The translations under genes and the position numbers were made by a program. Below are positions 8,891 to 14,948 of a stretch of DNA of 64,000 bases, piece after piece. This DNA is from Eubacteriales bacterium (GTDB taxonomy: Bacteria; Bacillota; Clostridia; Lachnospirales; Lachnospiraceae): positions 1-64,000 of the forward strand of contig JAUNGT010000014.1 in assembly GCA_030524455.1 (NCBI GenBank). Reading direction: 5' to 3'. Below the pieces are notes generated by a model. That model saw only the letters and a list, made by a program, of their open reading frames with translations. It ran no database searches and was not told the DNA's origin. Position 1 is the first letter of the stretch, and each line of letters starts with the position of its first letter.

Positions 8891-10063
8891 ATGAGCAAAA
8901 TGGAATTGATCGCGCCCTGCCACTTCGGCCTGGAGGCGGTGCTGAAGCGGGAGATTGCGGATTTGGGATATGAGATCCTTGAGGTGGAGGATGGGCGCGT
9001 GACCTTTGCCGGGGATGAGGAGGCGGTTTGCCGGGCAAACCTGTTTTTGCGGACGGCGGAGAGGGTGCTGATCAAGACGGGCAGCTTTCACGCGGAAACC
9101 TTTGAGGAGCTGTTCCAGGGGACCAGAAATATCGCCTGGGAGGATTACATACCGGCCGACGGCAAATTCTGGGTAGCCAAGGCGGCCAGCGTCAAGAGTA
9201 AGCTGTTCAGCCCCTCGGACATTCAGTCCATCATGAAAAAGGCCATGGTGGAGCGTCTGAAGGACGTCTATAAGGTGAGCTGGTTTGCGGAGGACGGAGC
9301 GCCCTTTCCGGTTCGCGTTTTTTTAAAGAAGGATGAGGTGACGGTGGGGCTGGATACCACTGGGGAATCGCTGCACAAGCGGGGCTACCGGAAGCTGACG
9401 GCCAAGGCCCCCATCGCGGAGAATCTGGCGGCGGCCCTTCTGATGCTGACACCCTGGCGGGCGGACCGGATTTTGGTGGATCCCTTTTGCGGCAGCGGCA
9501 CCTTTCCCATCGAGGCGGCCATGCTGGCGGCCCACATGGCTCCCGGCATGAACCGGGAGTTCACGGCGGAGGAGTGGGGACACCTGATCAGCCGGAAAAG
9601 CTGGTACCGGGCGTCGGACGAGGCGCAGGATCTGGTGGACACAAGCGTTGCGACGGATATCCAGGGCTATGATATTGACGACAGCATGGTGAGCATTGCC
9701 CGGGAAAACGCCAGGCTGGCAGGGGTGGAGCACATGATCCATTTCCAGAGACGGCCGGTGTCGGAGCTGTCTCATCCGAAAAAATACGGCTTTATCATCA
9801 CCAATCCGCCCTACGGGGAGCGGCTGGAGGATAAGCGGGATCTGCCGCCGATTTACCGGGCGCTGGGCGAGCGCTTTTCCAGGCTGGACAGCTGGTCTTT
9901 GTATCTGATCACTTCCTATGAGAATGCGGAGGCGGACATCGGCAGGAAGGCGGATAAGAACCGGAAAATTTACAACGGAATGATGAAAACCTATTTTTAC
10001 CAGTTCCAGGGGCCCAAACCGCCGAGACGGGAGAGGCCGGAAGGGAGCGCAGGACAGGGATGA
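8891..10063 (+). CDS. THUMP-domain class I SAM-dependent RNA methyltransferase (RlmL/YpsC type)
   Basis: ATG 8891 follows AAAAGGAGAGTT; an upstream in-frame ATG (8837) lacks a ribosome-binding site. The 390-residue product has an N-terminal ferredoxin-like/THUMP region (MELIAPCHFGLEAVLKREI to about residue 155), then a Rossmann methyltransferase domain with DPFCGSGTFPIEAA (SAM binding), GYDIDDSMVSIARENA and the NPPYGERL catalytic motif typical of N2-guanine or N6-adenine methyltransferases. E. coli RlmL makes m2G2445 in 23S rRNA; YpsC is the Bacillus relative. The exact target base here is not known. The stop overlaps the rdgB start. Confidence 0.85.
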   Translation: MSKMELIAPCHFGLEAVLKREIADLGYEILEVEDGRVTFAGDEEAVCRANLFLRTAERVLIKTGSFHAETFEELFQGTRNIAWEDYIPADGKFWVAKAASVKSKLFSPSDIQSIMKKAMVERLKDVYKVSWFAEDGAPFPVRVFLKKDEVTVGLDTTGESLHKRGYRKLTAKAPIAENLAAALLMLTPWRADRILVDPFCGSGTFPIEAAMLAAHMAPGMNREFTAEEWGHLISRKSWYRASDEAQDLVDTSVATDIQGYDIDDSMVSIARENARLAGVEHMIHFQRRPVSELSHPKKYGFIITNPPYGERLEDKRDLPPIYRALGERFSRLDSWSLYLITSYENAEADIGRKADKNRKIYNGMMKTYFYQFQGPKPPRRERPEGSAGQG

Positions 10064-10701
10064 GGACGATCATTTTTGCGACGGGCAACGAGGGGAAGAT
10101 GAAGGAGATCCGGGAGATCCTGGACGGGAGCGGCTGGCAGGTGCTGTCCCAGAGGGAGGCGGGGATTGACTGCGAGGTGGAGGAGAACGGCACAAGCTTC
10201 GAGGAAAATGCGCTTTTGAAGGCGGAGGGGATCCGGAATTGGTGTCTGGAAAACGGGATTCCCAATTTTCCGGAGTTAAACCTCAGGGAACTGGCGGTGC
10301 TGGCGGACGATTCCGGCCTGGAGGTGGATGCTCTGGGCGGAGAGCCGGGGATTTATTCCGCCCGTTATCTGGGACACGATACCTCCTACCGCGAGAAAAA
10401 CGCTCATATCATGGAAAGGCTTGACGGGCTTCCAAAGCAGAGCCGCACGGCAAGGTTCGTGTGCGTGATTGCCGCCGCTTTTTTCGATGGACACAGCCAC
10501 CTGGCCCGGGGAGCGGTGGAGGGCTACATTGGCTGGGAGGAGCGGGGCGAAAACGGCTTCGGCTACGATCCGATTTTTTACCTGTTTGAGAACGACCGGT
10601 CTACGGCGGAGCTGTCGCCGGAGGAGAAAAACGCGGTCAGCCATCGGGGCAAGGCGCTGCGCAGGATGAGAGAGCTTTTAGAAGAGGAATACAATAAATA
10701 A
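10060..10701 (+). CDS. rdgB: XTP/dITP diphosphatase (RdgB/HAM1)
   Basis: This house-cleaning enzyme hydrolyses dITP, dITP-like and xanthosine triphosphates to monophosphates, keeping deaminated purines out of DNA and RNA. The 213-residue protein has the N-terminal FATGNEGKMKEI signature, ADDSGLEVDAL with the metal-binding acidic residues, GIYSARY, and the C-terminal GFGYDPIFY and SHRGKAL motifs. ATG 10060 overlaps the upstream stop in ATGA. It is the middle gene of a methyltransferase-rdgB-phosphodiesterase operon. Confidence 0.95.
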   Translation: MRTIIFATGNEGKMKEIREILDGSGWQVLSQREAGIDCEVEENGTSFEENALLKAEGIRNWCLENGIPNFPELNLRELAVLADDSGLEVDALGGEPGIYSARYLGHDTSYREKNAHIMERLDGLPKQSRTARFVCVIAAAFFDGHSHLARGAVEGYIGWEERGENGFGYDPIFYLFENDRSTAELSPEEKNAVSHRGKALRRMRELLEEEYNK

Positions 10702-10702
10702 T

Positions 10703-11191
10703 ATGAAGATACTGATTGTCAGCGATACGCATGGGAGAGATGGAAACCTGATCGATGTGCTGGATCTGGCCGGGCCGGTGGATATGCTGGTGCACTGCGG
10801 GGACGTGGAGGGAAGCGAGGACTTCATCCGGGAAATCGCAGGCTGCCCGGTACATATGGTGGCCGGGAACAATGACTTTTTTACGGACCTTCCCCGGGAG
10901 GAGGAGTTTCTGATCGGGGACTATCAGGTGTGGCTCACGCACGGGCACAACTACTATGTCTCGGTGGGAGACGATTTTATCCGGGAGGAGGCGGCCAGCC
11001 GCGGCGCCGATATCGTGATGTACGGCCACACACACAGGCCGCTCATCGAGCTGGCCAAAGAGCCGGGGGAGGTCACGGCCATCAATCCCGGAAGCATTTC
11101 CTACCCCCGCCAGGAGGGACGCAGGCCCTCCTACATCCTGATGGAGCTGGATCGCGAAGGAAAGGCGCATTACCACTTGAATTTCCTGTGA
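10703..11191 (+). CDS. YfcE/MJ0936-type metallophosphoesterase
   Basis: 162 residues with the calcineurin-like fold metal motifs in order: SDTHG (D and H), HCGDVEG (D), AGNND (N), HGH (H) and YGHTHRP (H-x-H). These ligate the two metals that activate water against phosphodiester bonds. Members act on small phosphodiesters in vitro; the physiological substrate is unclear. It begins one base after the rdgB stop, as is common in Firmicutes where this gene (ysnB) follows rdgB. Confidence 0.9.
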   Translation: MKILIVSDTHGRDGNLIDVLDLAGPVDMLVHCGDVEGSEDFIREIAGCPVHMVAGNNDFFTDLPREEEFLIGDYQVWLTHGHNYYVSVGDDFIREEAASRGADIVMYGHTHRPLIELAKEPGEVTAINPGSISYPRQEGRRPSYILMELDREGKAHYHLNFL

Positions 11192-11237
11192 GCAAAAAAT
11201 CTTAGCAAAAAATCTTTGCAAAAAGATAAAAAAAGAA

Positions 11238-11266
11238 TTGACAGAACCGGTTCTTTTTTATATAAT
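11238..11266 (+). promoter_or_regulatory. consensus promoter for the six-tRNA array
   Basis: TTGACA (11238-11243), 17-bp spacer, TATAAT (11261-11266): both hexamers match the sigma-A consensus exactly. It lies about 40 bases before tRNA-Pro, as expected for a stable-RNA promoter. Confidence 0.9.
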
Positions 11267-11304
11267 AACTCTTGCGTCACGGATGACAGCATTTCGTCGA
11301 GCGG

Positions 11305-11379
11305 CGGGGTGTGGCTCAGCTTGGCTAGAGCGCCTGGTTTGGGACCAGGAAGTCGCAGGTTCGAATCCTGTCACCCCGA
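11305..11379 (+). tRNA. tRNA-Pro (anticodon TGG)
   Basis: Acceptor CGGGGTG/CACCCCG, anticodon loop TTTGGGA inside the CCTGG/CCAGG stem, and a T-arm with GGTTCGAATCC. First gene of the array. CCA is not encoded. Confidence 0.95.
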
Positions 11380-11390
11380 TGTATGAGCAT

Positions 11391-11461
11391 GCAGGTGTAG
11401 TTCAATGGTAGAACACCAGCCTTCCAAGCTGGATACGTGGGTTCGATTCCCATCACCTGCT
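11391..11461 (+). tRNA. tRNA-Gly (anticodon TCC)
   Basis: Acceptor GCAGGTG/CACCTGC, short D-arm, anticodon loop CTTCCAA, T-arm GGGTTCGATTCCC. CCA is not encoded. Confidence 0.95.
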
Positions 11462-11537
11462 TAGACTGTGCTTGAAAACAGCCAGTCTGCTTCGCAGGAG
11501 AGGTTCTGCAGGTTTACCAGGACGATAGCCATATCGT

Positions 11538-11611
<74 letters not shown>

Positions 11612-11661
11612 TTGGAAGAATGAACGCGGACATATTGTTTGGAGGCTTCATTTTTCAATAT

Positions 11662-11736
11662 GGTGGGTATAGCGCAGTTGGTTAGCGCGCCAGATTGTGG
11701 CTCTGGAGGCCCAGGGTTCGAATCCCTGTATCCACC
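11662..11736 (+). tRNA. tRNA-His (anticodon GTG)
   Basis: Acceptor GTGGGTA/TATCCAC with the extra G at -1 (11662) opposite C73 (11736), the identity element of tRNA-His. The anticodon loop carries GTG between CCAGA and TCTGG. Confidence 0.95.
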
Positions 11737-11740
11737 TTCC

Positions 11741-11812
11741 TGGGCTATCGCCAAGCGGTAAGGCACAGGACTTTGACTCCTGCATTCGCTGGTTCAAATC
11801 CAGCTAGCCCAG
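11741..11812 (+). tRNA. tRNA-Gln (anticodon TTG)
   Basis: Acceptor TGGGCTA/TAGCCCA, anticodon loop CTTTGAC in the CAGGA/TCCTG stem, T-arm CTGGTTCAAATCCAG. It starts four bases after tRNA-His. A small hairpin (TACGGG/CCCGTA) with a short T-run separates it from tRNA-Lys. Confidence 0.95.
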
Positions 11813-11856
11813 CTTTTTGATTACGGGTGAAGTTTCGCCCGTAGTTTTAAGTTTAC

Positions 11857-11929
11857 GGAGCACTAGCTCAGTCGGTAGAGCACCTGACTTTTAATCAGGT
11901 TGTCGGGGGTTCGAATCCCCCGTGCTTCA
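11857..11929 (+). tRNA. tRNA-Lys (anticodon TTT)
   Basis: Acceptor GGAGCAC/GTGCTTC with one G-T pair, D-arm TAGCTCAGTCGGTAGAGC, anticodon loop CTTTTAA, T-arm GGGGGTTCGAATCCCCC. Last gene of the array. Confidence 0.95.
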
Positions 11930-12035
11930 CTTGTTTAAATCCCTCGAAATACCGTATCAAGCGGGCTTCGGGGGATTTTTGGTTCCTGTTTTGACAGGAC
12001 AGGGCCGGTGCCGGGCGGCACGGATGGGAGAAAAT

Positions 12036-12704
12036 ATGTTGCGGGATGTGGATATGTCGGAGATTTCCGACGGGAGGCTTTACGGGGCGCAGGATCTGGT
12101 GAAGGTGGGCTGCAGGGACTGCGAGGGCTGCTCTGCCTGCTGCAGCGGGATGGGAGAATCGATTGTTTTGGATCCCTTCGACGTATGGCAGCTTGGCGGA
12201 CATTTGGGGCAGGATTTTGGGCAGCTGCTGGAGAGCAGCCTGGAGCTGCACGCGCAGGACGGAGTGATCCTTCCGAACTTAAAAATGGCGGGAGAGCGGG
12301 AGTGCTGCGTCTATTTAAACGAAAAAGGACGCTGCAGCGTACATGCCTTCCGGCCCGGTCTCTGCCGGCTGTTCCCGCTGGGACGGTTTTATGAAAACGG
12401 ATCGTTCCGGTATTTTCTGCAGACCGGGGAGTGCCGCCGGGAAAACCGCACCAAGCTGAAGGTGAAAAAGTGGATCGATCTGCCGGATTTTGCCCGGTAC
12501 GAACGGTTTGTGGCGGACTGGCACTTTTTTGTGCGTACTCTGCAGGAGCGGCTTGCGAAACGGCAGGATATGGAGGCCGCCCGGAGCGTCAACCTCTATG
12601 TGCTGCAGCAGTTTTTCTTCCGGGGCTGGGAGCCGGCGGGGGATTTTTACGGGGAGTTTGCAGAACGGCTGGAGGAAGCCAAACAATACTGCGAAAAAAT
12701 ATGA
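12036..12704 (+). CDS. YkgJ-family cysteine-cluster protein
   Basis: The ATG at 12036 follows GGGAGAAAAT; the longer frame would start inside tRNA-Lys. The 222-residue protein has the YkgJ/CxxCxxCC cluster: CRDCEGCSACCSGMGESIVL near residue 25, then CCVYL, GRCSVHAFRPGLCRLFPLGR and a late TGEC. Such proteins probably bind a metal or an Fe-S cluster and their role is unknown. A basic helical segment follows. It is not clearly in an operon with the repair genes, which have their own promoter 30 bases downstream. Confidence 0.8.
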   Translation: MLRDVDMSEISDGRLYGAQDLVKVGCRDCEGCSACCSGMGESIVLDPFDVWQLGGHLGQDFGQLLESSLELHAQDGVILPNLKMAGERECCVYLNEKGRCSVHAFRPGLCRLFPLGRFYENGSFRYFLQTGECRRENRTKLKVKKWIDLPDFARYERFVADWHFFVRTLQERLAKRQDMEAARSVNLYVLQQFFFRGWEPAGDFYGEFAERLEEAKQYCEKI

Positions 12705-12736
12705 TATAAATATCGGGTATCCGATCAAATCAGAGC

Positions 12737-12765
12737 TTGCAAAAATCGAACATGCGTACTATAAT
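12737..12765 (+). promoter_or_regulatory. promoter of the DNA-repair operon
   Basis: -35 TTGCAA (12737-12742), 17-bp spacer, -10 TATAAT (12760-12765). It lies 35 bases before the start of the radical SAM gene and is overlapped by two LexA-box-like sequences. Confidence 0.75.
12747..12760 (+). promoter_or_regulatory. LexA (SOS) box-like site 1
   Basis: CGAACATGCGTACT matches 12 of 14 positions of the Bacillus SOS box CGAACRNRYGTTYG. It fills the spacer between the -35 and -10 elements, where a bound repressor would exclude polymerase. It is weaker than site 2. Confidence 0.5.
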
Positions 12766-12775
12766 AAGAGCATAT

Positions 12776-12789
12776 AGAACAAATGTTTG
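12776..12789 (+). promoter_or_regulatory. LexA (SOS) box-like site 2
   Basis: AGAACAAATGTTTG matches 13 of 14 positions of CGAACRNRYGTTYG and has the GAAC-N4-GTTT core. It sits just downstream of the -10 element, over the expected transcription start, and ends 10 bases before the ATG at 12800. Together with site 1 it suggests damage-inducible control of the repair operon. Confidence 0.65.
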
Positions 12790-12799
12790 GAGAAGAGAT

Positions 12800-14131
12800 A
12801 TGGCGCTGCAGATCGGAACCGGATTATCCCTGATGGAGAAACTGAATATTTTGAGCGATGCGGCCAAGTATGACGTGGCCTGCACCAGCAGCGGCAGCAG
12901 CCGCCGCGGGGATGGGACGGGCATCGGCAACACGGTCAGCGCGGGGATCTGCCACAGCTTTGCGTCGGACGGGCGCTGCATCAGCCTGCTCAAGATCCTG
13001 CTGTCCAACGAGTGCGTTTTTGATTGCCGTTACTGCGTCAACCGCTGCTCCAACGATACAGCGCGGGCCACCTTCACGCCGGAGGAGGTCTGCAGCCTGA
13101 CGATTGAATTTTACCGGCGCAATTATATCGAGGGGCTGTTTCTGAGCTCCGGTATTGTGAAGAATCCGACCTACACGATGGGACTTTTGTATCAGACGCT
13201 TTTTCTGCTGCGCAGAAAGCACCGCTTTCAGGGATATATCCATGTGAAGGCGATCCCGGGAGCGGATCCGGAGCTGATTCGTCTGACCGGTTTTTTGGCG
13301 GATCGGATGAGCGTCAACCTGGAGCTTCCCACAGCGGAGGGGCTTTCCCGGCTGGCGCCCAACAAGCACAGACGCACGATTCTGACGCCCATGAGGCAGA
13401 TCCAGAACGGCATTTTGTCCAGCCGCCAGGAGCTGACGGTTTACCGGCACGCGCCGGAGTTTGTGCCGGCAGGGCAGTCCACGCAGATGATTATCGGCGC
13501 CACGCCGGAGCACGATTACGAGATTTTGACGGTGGCGGAGAGTCTGTATCGGAAATTTGATTTAAAGAGGGTCTTTTATTCCGCCTTCGTGCGTGTCAAT
13601 GAGGACCGGGAGCTGCCTGCGCTGCCCGGAGGGCCTCCGCTTCTTCGGGAGCACCGGCTCTATCAGGCCGACTGGCTGCTGCGCTTTTACGGCTTTGAGG
13701 CGCAGGAGCTTTTGAGCCGGGAGCGGCCGGATTTCAATATTTTTCTGGATCCCAAGGCGGACTGGGCGCTGCGTCACCTGGAGCGGTTCCCGGTGGAGAT
13801 CAACCGGGCCTCTTACGAGACGCTGCTGCGGGTGCCGGGGATCGGCGTCAAGAGCGCCCGGCGGATTGTGCAGGCCCGGCGCAGCGGCTCGCTGGACTAC
13901 GGGCATTTGAAGAAGCTTGGGGTGGTGCTGAAGCGGGCGCTGTATTTTATTACCTGCTGCGGCAGGCAGATGTACCCGGTGCGGCTGGAGGAGGATTTTA
14001 TCACCCGGCAGCTTCTGGACTGCAGGGAGAGGCTGCCCTTTGAGGTAGACGGCGTGACCTACCGGCAGCTTTCCCTGTTTGATGATAAGCGGTTTGTGAT
14101 GGATCAGCAGCAGATGGTGGTGCAGGCGTGA
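12800..14131 (+). CDS. putative DNA modification/repair radical SAM protein
   Basis: ATG 12800 follows GGAGAAGAGAT. The 443-residue protein has an unusual radical SAM cluster C-x3-C-x2-C (ECVFDCRYCVNRC, near residue 80) that should hold the 4Fe-4S cluster cleaving S-adenosylmethionine. A TIM-barrel body follows, and a helix-hairpin-helix motif lies near residues 340-370 (VPGIGVKSARRIVQARR) that could bind DNA. It fits the family known as putative DNA modification/repair radical SAM protein (TIGR03916), distantly like spore photoproduct lyase. These genes occur next to the DUF4130 gene, as here. The chemical reaction is unknown; a repair role is inferred from partners and promoter. Confidence 0.85.
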   Translation: MALQIGTGLSLMEKLNILSDAAKYDVACTSSGSSRRGDGTGIGNTVSAGICHSFASDGRCISLLKILLSNECVFDCRYCVNRCSNDTARATFTPEEVCSLTIEFYRRNYIEGLFLSSGIVKNPTYTMGLLYQTLFLLRRKHRFQGYIHVKAIPGADPELIRLTGFLADRMSVNLELPTAEGLSRLAPNKHRRTILTPMRQIQNGILSSRQELTVYRHAPEFVPAGQSTQMIIGATPEHDYEILTVAESLYRKFDLKRVFYSAFVRVNEDRELPALPGGPPLLREHRLYQADWLLRFYGFEAQELLSRERPDFNIFLDPKADWALRHLERFPVEINRASYETLLRVPGIGVKSARRIVQARRSGSLDYGHLKKLGVVLKRALYFITCCGRQMYPVRLEEDFITRQLLDCRERLPFEVDGVTYRQLSLFDDKRFVMDQQQMVVQA

Positions 14132-14161
14132 TAGGCGTTGGTCCTGCGGAAAGGGGATGCG

Positions 14162-14944
14162 GTGGAGGAGACGGTTCTGGTATGCGAGGATTCCATAGAG
14201 GGGATTTTGACGGGAATCTATCAGGTTTATGCCTGGAAGCTTCCGCGGGAGAGCGTCCGGCTGCAGGCGGGACCGGCACAGCCGTGCCTGTTTGTCCGTT
14301 ACCGTGAGGTGGAGCCGGAGCCAAAGCTGGCGGAGAAGGTGATGAATACGGTGCGCAGACGGTTTGGCGAGGCGGCCTGGGAGGAGATCAGCTATGCCCT
14401 GATGGCGGAGAATGACGGGAAGGCGCAGGCGGTGTATCGGACCGTCGAGGCCGGGCTGTCGGGACGGATCCGGGGGCCCCTGATGCAGGCGCTGGGGGAT
14501 CCGGACGTGCATCAGGTGTTTTTGCTGAGCCGCCGTGTGCACAATGTGTGTAACCGTATGCTGCAGTTTCTTCGCTTCCGGGAGCTGGAGGGAGGCGTCC
14601 TGTATGCCTCCGTGACGCCGGACGCAGACGTGCTGGCGCTGATTATGCCTCATTTTGCGGACCGGCTCCCGCTGGAGAATTTCGTGATTGCGGACGCGCG
14701 CAGGGGGCTGGCGGGCGTACATCCTGCCCGGCAGGGCTGGTTTCTGGCGGGGCTTGGGCACAAGGAGAGGGAGAGCTTTTCGGCCCTGGAGGGACGGCTT
14801 TCCGGGACGGAGCGGGAGATGTCCGCCCTGTTTCGGAGCTTCTGCGATTCTCTGGGGATCCGCGAGCGGCGCAATTTAAAGCTTCAGCAGCAGCTTGTCC
14901 CGCTGAAATACCGGGAAGGAATGGTTGAATTCAAAAAGGAGTGA
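14162..14944 (+). CDS. DUF4130 / TIGR03915 probable DNA metabolism protein
   Basis: GTG 14162 (AAAGGGG upstream) is preferred over a TTG at 14138 because family members start near the VCEDSIEGILTGIYQVYAWK motif. The 260-residue product ends with a region including EGGVLYASVTPDADVLALIMPHFADR, then basic residues. Homologues are nearly always beside the radical SAM gene and, in many proteobacteria, carry a C-terminal uracil-DNA-glycosylase-like domain. That domain is absent here, so this is the stand-alone form. It probably works with its radical SAM partner on damaged or modified DNA; the catalytic role is not known. It starts about 30 bases after its partner and ends just before the helicase. 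Confidence 0.85.
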   Translation: MEETVLVCEDSIEGILTGIYQVYAWKLPRESVRLQAGPAQPCLFVRYREVEPEPKLAEKVMNTVRRRFGEAAWEEISYALMAENDGKAQAVYRTVEAGLSGRIRGPLMQALGDPDVHQVFLLSRRVHNVCNRMLQFLRFRELEGGVLYASVTPDADVLALIMPHFADRLPLENFVIADARRGLAGVHPARQGWFLAGLGHKERESFSALEGRLSGTEREMSALFRSFCDSLGIRERRNLKLQQQLVPLKYREGMVEFKKE

Positions 14945-14948
14945 GCCT

